Shown here in pieces: positions 7,570 through 13,196 of a stretch of 29,533 bases of DNA (position 1 is the stretch's first letter; each line of letters begins with the position of its first letter). The translations under genes and the position numbers were made by a program. The stretch is from the IMG/VR virus record IMGVR_UViG_3300048930_000093, positions 1-29,533 of that record; one strand, 5' to 3'. The stretch is from a virus. The notes under the pieces were generated by a model. It made no database searches. It was not told where the DNA came from and saw only the letters and a program-made list of their open reading frames with translations.

Positions 7570-9566
7570 CCCATCACCCCAGAGGCCTTGAGCTGCATCA
7601 GCATCTGCTCGTTGGCAACGCGCATGCCCTGGGCGACCATCTGCGCGACGGCGCCAACGTCGGTGCGGGCATCGATGCGGATGTTCGGGGCGCTGGTCAG
7701 CACGATGCCGCCGGGCCGGCCGCTGCCGGCGCTGCGGTCGCGCAGGTTCTCTGCCGCTGGGACGATGCGCTCGCCCTTGTGGACCATGACGGGCATGTCC
7801 TGCGGCACGTAGTCCATGCCCGTGGCGGCCTGCGGCAGGAAGCTGAACAGCTTGGTGATGTCGAAGCCTTTGAGCGCTCCGGTGAGAACACCAGTCAGCG
7901 GCTTGGTGACGGTCTCGCGGATGGCGATCTGCGCCAGGTCGGCCAGGATGCCCTTCAGCACATCGCCGACGCTCTCCCAGCGCATGATGGCCTCGCCGGC
8001 TGCCGAGCTGAAGACGAGGGCCAGGTCGCCAGCGACCTCTGTGCCGTTCTTTCTCACCTGCTCTTGGGCGTCGAGGAACGCCTGTCCTTCCGCGATGGCG
8101 CGATCCTGCTCGGCGTCGATCTCATCGAAGACCTGCTGCCACTGCTGCTTGGTGGCCTCGGTGCGCGCCTCCTGCTGCGCGGCGACGCTCTTGTAGAAGA
8201 AGTCCCAGGCCTCGGCGGCATCCTGCGCGGCCATCTCCTCGGCGTCCGCCTCGGCCTGCGCAGCGTCTTCCCGCAGCTTGGTGGCCGCCTTGCCTGCCTT
8301 CTTGGCGTCCGCGTCGCTCGGTGCCTCGGCGTTGACCTTCTTCGGCTTGCCGGACGCTTCTGGCGAGTAAGGCACGTAGCCGGCCTCCATGCGGCGCAGC
8401 GCGTCGCGGCCGGCTTGGTCGATCTCGCCCGCCGCCGACTTGCCCATGCCGAGCGCGGCCTTCCAGCGCCCGATCAGGTTCGTGACCATCTCCGGAAGGT
8501 TCATCGTGAGAACCTTCTCGGCGCCGGTGTCGCCGGATATCTTCTTGATCTGCTCCTGCATCCACTGCACGGCGCCGACCACGTCGCGCGTCGCGGCCAC
8601 GATCGAGCTGAATGACGCCACGATCCCGCCGGCCAGGTCCTGCGCCGCCTTGATGGTCTCGGGGTCCTGCAGCGCATCGGCGAGCAAGGCCACGTTGTCG
8701 GTCAAGCCCTTGCTGGCGCCGCTGGATTCGTTCACCTTGCCGATGAACACCGTCAGGGCGTTGCGCAGCTTGGTGCCGGCATCGGCCACCGACACGGTCA
8801 TCGCGTCGGCCATCTTCTTGTTCTCGTCCAGGCTCTGCCGCAGGCCTTCGTTCAGCGCCTTGATCGAAAGCTTGCCGGTGGCGCCGAGCTGCTTGATCTT
8901 GGCTTCGGTCTCGCCGGTGGCGACGGCCACGCCCTTCACGATCGACGGCGTTGCGGCCATGATCGAGGCCCAGCCGTCGGCGTCGATCTTGCCCTTCATC
9001 AGCGCCTTCGAATAGGCATCCATCGCCGTGGTGGCCTGATCCGCCCGCGCGGCATCGCGCACGAAGGCGTAGGACAGCGAGTCGCTGATGTCCAGGACCT
9101 GCGCGGTGGTGTAGCCCAGGTCGCGCAGCGTGTCGGCGGTCGACAGGTAGACCTCCTGCGCCTCGGCCAGCGACCGATAGGTGCCGTTGGCGGTCTTCAG
9201 CAGCCTGGCCTGCACCATCTCGTATTCGTCGGTGCTGCTGGTGGCGTTCCTGATCCGGCTGGCCATCTGGCCGTACTGGTCGGACATCTGAATCACGGCC
9301 TGCACGGCGCGCGCGGTCACAACGGCGGTCATCAGCCGCGTGAGCGTCGACCACGTCGCGTTGACCTGCTGCGCGTTCTGGCCGAGCTGCTTGACGGCCT
9401 GCGCGGTCTGCGTGAGCTGGCGCTCGTTCTTCGCGGCGGCGGCCTCGGTCTTGCCGAACACCGAAGTCAGCCGGTCGAGCCAGGTCTTCGCCTTCGCCGA
9501 CTCGCTCAGAAGCTTGGACGTGTCGGCACTAACGTCGTAGTGTATGGCTCCTACCTGCTCACTCAC
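7566..9566 (-). CDS. Tail tape measure protein
   Basis: A 666-residue protein starting at GTG 9566, overlapping the upstream gene by 8 bases. The N-terminal region (YDVSADTSKLLSESAKAKTWLDRL) and the long helical region with SRIRNATSSTDEYEMVQARLLKTANGTYRSLAEAQEVYLS match the tape-measure N-terminal domain of siphoviruses. A charged, Ala- and Lys-rich coiled region follows (about 400-480), then a typical C-terminus: RWESVGDVLKGILADLAQIAIRETVTKPL and DMPVMVHKGERIVPAAENL. At about 1.5 angstrom per residue, the general rule for this family, it predicts a tail near 100 nm. It determines tail length and is ejected with DNA. Confidence 0.92.
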   Translation of the reverse strand: MSEQVGAIHYDVSADTSKLLSESAKAKTWLDRLTSVFGKTEAAAAKNERQLTQTAQAVKQLGQNAQQVNATWSTLTRLMTAVVTARAVQAVIQMSDQYGQMASRIRNATSSTDEYEMVQARLLKTANGTYRSLAEAQEVYLSTADTLRDLGYTTAQVLDISDSLSYAFVRDAARADQATTAMDAYSKALMKGKIDADGWASIMAATPSIVKGVAVATGETEAKIKQLGATGKLSIKALNEGLRQSLDENKKMADAMTVSVADAGTKLRNALTVFIGKVNESSGASKGLTDNVALLADALQDPETIKAAQDLAGGIVASFSSIVAATRDVVGAVQWMQEQIKKISGDTGAEKVLTMNLPEMVTNLIGRWKAALGMGKSAAGEIDQAGRDALRRMEAGYVPYSPEASGKPKKVNAEAPSDADAKKAGKAATKLREDAAQAEADAEEMAAQDAAEAWDFFYKSVAAQQEARTEATKQQWQQVFDEIDAEQDRAIAEGQAFLDAQEQVRKNGTEVAGDLALVFSSAAGEAIMRWESVGDVLKGILADLAQIAIRETVTKPLTGVLTGALKGFDITKLFSFLPQAATGMDYVPQDMPVMVHKGERIVPAAENLRDRSAGSGRPGGIVLTSAPNIRIDARTDVGAVAQMVAQGMRVANEQMLMQLKASGVMG

Positions 9567-10128
9567 GGCGCTTCTCCATCGCGGCTTTCTGGATGGCCCT
9601 CATGGCGATCACGCCGGCCTCGTACTCATCGCGCGATGGCACCTCGGCGTCCTTCTTCCCCGGGAACTTCGCTTCGAACAGCGCCTGCAGTTCGGTCGAC
9701 GACAGCGCCTCGGCGTCGGCGGTGGACATGCCGAGGTGCACGCGTGCCGCGGCGATGTACTCGCCGGCCCGGAACTCGTCGACGTAGCGCCCGCCTTCGG
9801 TCTTTCCGCCCTTTCCGACGATGCCGTGCCGCATCAGGTGGCGCGCGAGGATGACCATATCGGCCGCCGGCATCAGCCCGTCATGCTCGCTGCCGTCGTC
9901 GGCGCAGTGCCAGCCGATCAGTGGCGTTGCGTCGTCCTGCTCGCACAGCGTGGCCAGCACGTAGCGGGCGGTGCGCAGGGCGTGGGCCGGATCGTGCAGA
10001 TCATGCACGTACAGGTCGACGATCTCCTTCGGCTCGCCGAGCGCAGCGATGCGCGCCAGCGACGGTGCGAAGGTCCACTCGCTACCGTCGCCAGTGCTGA
10101 CCCTGACGAATCCGTGCTCGACCAGCAC
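9559..10128 (-). CDS. DUF6246-like protein in tail assembly chaperone position
   Basis: A 189-residue protein starting at GTG 10128 and overlapping the tape-measure gene by 8 bases. It is acidic and mostly helical: SEWTFAPSLARIAALGEPKEIVDLYVHDLH, then RYVLATLCEQDDATPLIGWH and a C-terminal charged helix (EYEAGVIAMRAIQKAAMEKRR). The pattern recalls DUF6246 proteins, which take the place of the gpG/gpGT tail assembly chaperones upstream of the tape measure. No separate frameshift product is seen: the gene runs straight into the tape measure. The start has only a weak ribosome binding site, and it lies 9 bases downstream of, and in the same frame as, the stop of the preceding gene. Confidence 0.75.
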   Translation of the reverse strand: MLVEHGFVRVSTGDGSEWTFAPSLARIAALGEPKEIVDLYVHDLHDPAHALRTARYVLATLCEQDDATPLIGWHCADDGSEHDGLMPAADMVILARHLMRHGIVGKGGKTEGGRYVDEFRAGEYIAAARVHLGMSTADAEALSSTELQALFEAKFPGKKDAEVPSRDEYEAGVIAMRAIQKAAMEKRRE

Positions 10129-10137
10129 CGCCGAGGC

Positions 10138-10482
10138 TCACAGGTCGAACAGCTGGGCCTTGAGCGTAGAGGCGCCGGTGATGCTGACGACGCCCTGCAG
10201 GTAGTGCCTGATCGTGCTGAGCACCACCGCGCGCGACTCTCCGGCCGGCACTACGATGGCCAGGCCGGCAGCCACCGACACAGAGCCGATGCCCGGCGCG
10301 TCGACCGTGGTGCCCGCGTTGCCATCGATGGTCGCTGTGAGCGAGCCGCCGGTGGTGTTGGTCAGCACCAGCAGCTGCTTCTTGCCGGGCGTGTAGGTGA
10401 TGGTGTCCGATGCGCTGAGCGTCGTGATCGGCGCAGTGAACGCGCCGGCGACAGCGGCATTGATCGAGGAAATGGCGGCCAT
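10138..10482 (-). CDS. Small beta-rich structural protein between tail tube and chaperone genes
   Basis: A 114-residue protein starting at ATG 10482, with an upstream CCGGAG ribosome binding site. It is rich in Thr, Ala, Gly and Val, with segments ITYTPGKKQLLVLTNTTGGSLTATIDG and VSVAAGLAIVVPAGESRAVVLST that predict alternating beta strands as in a beta sandwich. No catalytic motif is visible. The location directly after the major tail protein suggests a tail-tube decoration or second tube-associated protein. It is inferred by position only. The stop is TGA and the next gene starts 9 bases on in the same frame. Confidence 0.6.
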   Translation of the reverse strand: MAAISSINAAVAGAFTAPITTLSASDTITYTPGKKQLLVLTNTTGGSLTATIDGNAGTTVDAPGIGSVSVAAGLAIVVPAGESRAVVLSTIRHYLQGVVSITGASTLKAQLFDL

Positions 10483-10508
10483 GGGTCAATCTCCGGTGAC
10501 GATGGGAA

Positions 10509-10958
10509 TCAGGCGGGGGTGAAGGTCACGGCGCCGTTGCTCATGGCTGTGAGCGACCAGGTGGCGGCGTCGGCGTAGGGGCTGAGGCTGTCCCAGCCGG
10601 TGGCGATGAACGGGCCTTCGGTGACGCCATCCGGGGCGGTCTGCCGCAGCCACACCTTCGGCTGATTGGCCGTCGCCGAGCCGGGCGATAAGACGTGGGC
10701 CTTCAGCTCGGCCTGGTTGTAGACCGCATCGTTGTAGCTGACGCCGTCGCCGCTGAACTCGACCTGTTTGAACGTCACGAGGTTGGTGCGTGTGAACTCC
10801 GGGGAGTCGTCGGCGGTGGTGTCTGCGGTGTCCCACTTCACCGACATGCCTTTGTCGCGCATCATGCCCAGCGTCTTGTAGGTGAGCCCCGCCGGGTTGG
10901 CGTTCTCGTCGCCGATGGCGAACTCGATCAGTACATCGCGGCCGGTATGTGCGCCCAT
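10509..10958 (-). CDS. Major tail (tube) protein, TP901-1 type
   Basis: A 149-residue protein starting at ATG 10958 with an AAGGAG ribosome binding site at the expected distance. The start HTGRDVLIEFAIGDENANPAGLTYKTLGMMRDKGMSV is the typical opening of TP901-1-family major tail proteins, followed by NLVTFKQVEFSGDGVSYND and the C-terminal Ig-like end (GPFIATGWDSLSPYADAATWSLTAMSNGAVTF). The family forms the hexameric rings of the non-contractile tail tube. It lies between the tail terminator and the tape-measure block, as expected. Confidence is high from family pattern and synteny. Confidence 0.87.
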   Translation of the reverse strand: MGAHTGRDVLIEFAIGDENANPAGLTYKTLGMMRDKGMSVKWDTADTTADDSPEFTRTNLVTFKQVEFSGDGVSYNDAVYNQAELKAHVLSPGSATANQPKVWLRQTAPDGVTEGPFIATGWDSLSPYADAATWSLTAMSNGAVTFTPA

Positions 10959-10961
10959 GGG

Positions 10962-11309
10962 TCAGACTCCTTGCATTGCGGATAGAGAGATGTCGAAGGC
11001 GTGGCGGCCGTCGCTGGTCCACCAGTACGCGGGCTCGCCCGCGTCGAGGGCCACCAGCTCGCCGCTGACCGCCTTGGTGGCCGCGACAACGGCTTCCGCG
11101 GCGTCACGCGCCACGCTGGTAGCGTCGCCCGCGGCCGAGATCAGGTGCAGCGTGAACGCCGGCTCGCGCAGCAGCGGGCGCGAGGCCCCGCCGGACGGCT
11201 TGATGACCGCGCAGCGCTGCGTCGGCACGTCGTCCCAGCGACCAAACTGCGTGCGCCACCCGGGCAGGATGGGCTCGATGAAAGCTTTGATGGCATCGGC
11301 CGCGGACAT
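10962..11309 (-). CDS. Tail terminator protein
   Basis: A 115-residue protein starting at ATG 11309. It has the tail-terminator pattern: an N-terminal helix (MSAADAIKAFIEPILPGW), RTQFGRWDDVP, the strand RCAVIKPSGGAS and LREPAFTLHLISA, a long helix (ATSVARDAAEAVVAATKAV) and a final strand pair (RHAFDISLSAM). Such proteins cap the head-proximal end of the tail tube and stop its polymerisation. The gene is followed by the tail tube gene and preceded by the HK97 gp10-like gene, which supports the role. The 22-base gap before it carries one copy of the recurrent CTCCGTAGCAT motif, 8 nt before the ATG, and lacks a clear Shine-Dalgarno sequence. Confidence 0.78.
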   Translation of the reverse strand: MSAADAIKAFIEPILPGWRTQFGRWDDVPTQRCAVIKPSGGASRPLLREPAFTLHLISAAGDATSVARDAAEAVVAATKAVSGELVALDAGEPAYWWTSDGRHAFDISLSAMQGV

Positions 11310-11317
11310 GCATGGGC

Positions 11318-11328
11318 ATGCTACGGAG
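11318..11328 (-). promoter_or_regulatory. Recurrent junction motif, copy 1 (CTCCGTAGCAT, before tail terminator gene)
   Basis: On the minus strand this reads CTCCGTAGCAT and ends 8 nt before the ATG of the tail terminator gene, in the gap after the TAG stop of the HK97 gp10-like gene. It is one of four exact copies in the window, with two more differing by one base. No role is established. Confidence 0.5.
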
Positions 11329-11331
11329 CCC

Positions 11332-11685
11332 CTATTTCGTCTTGAGCGTGCCCCGCACCGCCGCGTCGATGTTCTTGCGCTGGCGCTCGAAGCCCTTTTT
11401 CAAGAACTCCTTTTCGGCGCTGGCGCGGCGGAATTTCTGCGGGTTCTCCGGGTCGTGTACCGGCATCGCGTATGCGGCGGTGTAGCCGACCGTGCCCTTG
11501 ATCGTCCCGCCCTGGCGCTGGACGCTGCGGTATTGCGAGTTCAGCAGCGTAGAGGTGTCGATCGGGGTCAGCACGCTGGCCTCGCTGGCGCCCAGGATCA
11601 GCGCCTGCGTCACGGCGCGCGCCGCGCGGCGGTCCACGTCCGCCACGAACTGCGGCATCTTGTTGGTGGTGCGGATCTTGCCCAT
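11332..11685 (-). CDS. HK97 gp10-like tail completion / head-tail joining protein
   Basis: A 117-residue protein starting at ATG 11685, joined to the upstream gene as TGATG. The layout fits the HK97 gp10-like family: VADVDRRAARAVTQALILGASEASVLTPIDTSTLLNSQYR (long helix, then the conserved TP.dTG-like turn) followed by IKGTVGYTAAYAMPVHDP and EFLKKGFERQRKNI. Proteins of this family act at the head-tail interface during joining of filled heads to tails. It lies between the head closure and tail terminator genes, as expected. Confidence 0.82.
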   Translation of the reverse strand: MGKIRTTNKMPQFVADVDRRAARAVTQALILGASEASVLTPIDTSTLLNSQYRSVQRQGGTIKGTVGYTAAYAMPVHDPENPQKFRRASAEKEFLKKGFERQRKNIDAAVRGTLKTK

Positions 11686-12074
11686 CAGCAGACTATTTCG
11701 AAGTCGTCGGCCGTGCGCTCGAAGGTGTCGGCGCTGCGGTTAACCGCCAGGACCTCGATCGCGCCCGCCGCGATCGGGTCTGCCGCTGCGCTGGTGCCCA
11801 GCATCACGCGGTCGCCCGGCACGATGTCGGCGCGCTCGGTGTAGAGCACCAGCTGCGACACGGACTCGGCCCCCTTAGCGCCGCCGATGACGGAGCTGCC
11901 GGCCGTGCGCTTCTCGGCCTTGGCGCTGTAGTCGCACAGGAACTGCACCGGCGCCGCGAAGGTCACGCCGCCGGTCCAGTCGTCGCGGGTCTGCCGCTTC
12001 CACAGCGTTGCTGTGGCGGTGTACGCCCAGCTTGCTGAGGAGCTAATCTCCGGCCTCCGTAGCATGTTTTCCAT
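11685..12074 (-). CDS. Head closure / connector protein
   Basis: A 126- to 129-residue protein. Two in-frame ATGs exist, at 12074 and 12065; the second (MLRRPEISSSASWAYTATAT) looks more like family starts and has GGAAAA just before it. The pattern TATLWKRQTRDDWTGGVTFAAPVQFLCDYSAKAEKRT followed by QLVLYTERADIVPGDRV is typical of small beta-barrel head closure proteins that seal the portal after packaging. The start codon at 12074 overlaps the divergent start region of the HNH gene, and the 12065 ATG is part of a recurrent motif copy. It should share late transcription with the downstream tail genes, but its upstream partner is now the opposing HNH gene. Confidence 0.75.
   Translation of the reverse strand: MENMLRRPEISSSASWAYTATATLWKRQTRDDWTGGVTFAAPVQFLCDYSAKAEKRTAGSSVIGGAKGAESVSQLVLYTERADIVPGDRVMLGTSAAADPIAAGAIEVLAVNRSADTFERTADDFEIVC
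12055..12065 (+). promoter_or_regulatory. Recurrent junction motif, copy 2 (CTCCGTAGCAT, at HNH start)
   Basis: Here the motif lies on the plus strand and ends 7 nt before ATG 12073 of the HNH gene. On the minus strand the same bases hold the ATG at 12065 of the head closure gene. This is the only copy oriented with the plus strand and with the HNH gene. Confidence 0.5.
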
Positions 12075-12849
12075 GCATCAAGGACAGACACAAGGCGCCA
12101 CCGAACTGCGGATCTGCTCGAAATGCGGTGAGGCAAAACCGCTTACCCCCGAAAACTTCCAGGCCGACACACAGAAGGGCAGCGGGTTCAGGCCGGATTG
12201 CAAGGTTTGCAGGCATGCGGCCTATGCTACGAAGCGGCCTGATGCGCCAAAACTTCGCGTGCGCGCATTGGCCGCGATCGGGCTGAAGCCATGCTGCGCC
12301 TGCAAAGCCTCGTTGCCACTCTCTTACTTTGGGCGCCGATCCACGAACGCTGACGGGTTGATGGAGAGGTGCCGCACCTGCGTCTCCGCCTACGCGAAAT
12401 CGCAGCGGGCGGCGAATACAGAACGTGTTGACGGCTACGCCAAGGCCTACAAAAAGCGCAACGTAGAGGCCGTCCGCCGCCGGGCGCGAGAGTACGCGGC
12501 AAGGCGGCGCGGGAGCGACCCTAGATTCAGACTACGCGGCGCGATAAGCCGCCTTGTCGGGTGCCACATGAAGCGGCGCGGCACGTCCAAGGCAGGTCGC
12601 GCGTTCTTCGATGCCGTCGGCTACACACCGTCAGAGCTGTGTGGCCACATCGAGCGCCAGTTCCTCGCCGGGATGGAGTGGGGGAATTACGGGGCCTGGC
12701 ACGTTGACCACATCCTTCCGAACGTGTCGTTCGACTATGAGGATATGGACAGCCAAGAGTTTCGATCATGCTGGGCGCTTTCTAACCTGCGGCCGATGTG
12801 GGCGCCCGACAATCTGAAGAAGGGTGCAAAGGCGCTCAGCCTGCTGTGA
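12064..12849 (+). CDS. HNH endonuclease with two zinc-knuckle-like CxxC pairs (homing-type)
   Basis: A 261-residue protein on the opposite strand from its neighbours. Starts at ATG 12064, ATG 12073 or GTG 12013 are possible; the shorter ones are favoured because the GTG lies inside the head closure gene. Two CxxC...CxxC units, at about residues 18-49 (ICSKCGEAKPLTPENF, DCKVC) and 77-106 (CCACKASLP, RCRTC), look like zinc-binding DNA-contact modules. A basic helix-rich region (about 111-180) follows. The C-terminal HNH domain carries WHVDHILP (residues 212-219), CWALSNLRPMW and DNLKK, the usual His-Asp-His, Asn and Asn pattern. It cuts or nicks DNA, probably as a selfish homing endonuclease. 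Sampled base composition is visibly less GC-rich than its neighbours, consistent with separate acquisition. Confidence 0.88.
   Translation: MFSMHQGQTQGATELRICSKCGEAKPLTPENFQADTQKGSGFRPDCKVCRHAAYATKRPDAPKLRVRALAAIGLKPCCACKASLPLSYFGRRSTNADGLMERCRTCVSAYAKSQRAANTERVDGYAKAYKKRNVEAVRRRAREYAARRRGSDPRFRLRGAISRLVGCHMKRRGTSKAGRAFFDAVGYTPSELCGHIERQFLAGMEWGNYGAWHVDHILPNVSFDYEDMDSQEFRSCWALSNLRPMWAPDNLKKGAKALSLL
12224..12234 (-). promoter_or_regulatory. Recurrent motif, variant copy 3 (CTTCGTAGCAT, inside HNH gene)
   Basis: A variant with one base changed (ATGCTACGAAG on the plus strand), inside the coding sequence of the HNH gene, where it encodes part of YATKR. It lies about 150 nt upstream of the head closure gene in that gene's orientation. 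Confidence 0.3.
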
Positions 12850-12852
12850 CCA

Positions 12853-13188
12853 TCAGCGGTCCACCAGCTTCAGCCAGAGCGTGCGGTCATCGGTCTGACC
12901 GTCGGCGCACACCAGGCGCACGGTGAAGGGGTACTTCGTGCTCTTGGTGAACGTGGCGCCGTCGGCCACCTTGATGCGGATGGCCAGTAGCCCGCCGTCG
13001 TCGGCCGTGTAGTCGCTGGATACGCACTCCAGCGGCGATGCAAGAACGATCTCGTGGCTGGCATAGGTGGACCCCAGCGAGGCAAGCCAGTCTTCCAGCT
13101 CGAAGGGGATGACGATCTCGGCGTTGGTGTCGAACAGCGCCCACGGCTTCAGCGGGTTGTCGATGTTCCAGAGGTTTCCGGTAGCCAT
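12853..13188 (-). CDS. Small Ig-like virion protein
   Basis: A 111-residue protein starting at ATG 13188 with a GAGG ribosome binding site 6 nt upstream. It has a pattern seen in many phage fibre or baseplate-associated small proteins: DTNAEIVIPFELEDWLASLGSTYASHEIV, a short strand region, then FTVRLVCADGQTDDRTLWLKL at the end. It is probably a beta-sandwich attached to the fibre or head-surface proteins encoded upstream. It ends 4 bases from the convergent HNH gene. Function is inferred from pattern and place in the adhesin block. Confidence 0.65.
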   Translation of the reverse strand: MATGNLWNIDNPLKPWALFDTNAEIVIPFELEDWLASLGSTYASHEIVLASPLECVSSDYTADDGGLLAIRIKVADGATFTKSTKYPFTVRLVCADGQTDDRTLWLKLVDR

Positions 13189-13196
13189 GGTGGTCC

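Noticed and set aside
9559-9566. Programmed frameshift between the chaperone-position gene and the tape measure
   Set aside because: The two genes overlap by 8 bases and no slippery heptamer or alternative downstream reading frame resembling gpT is seen.
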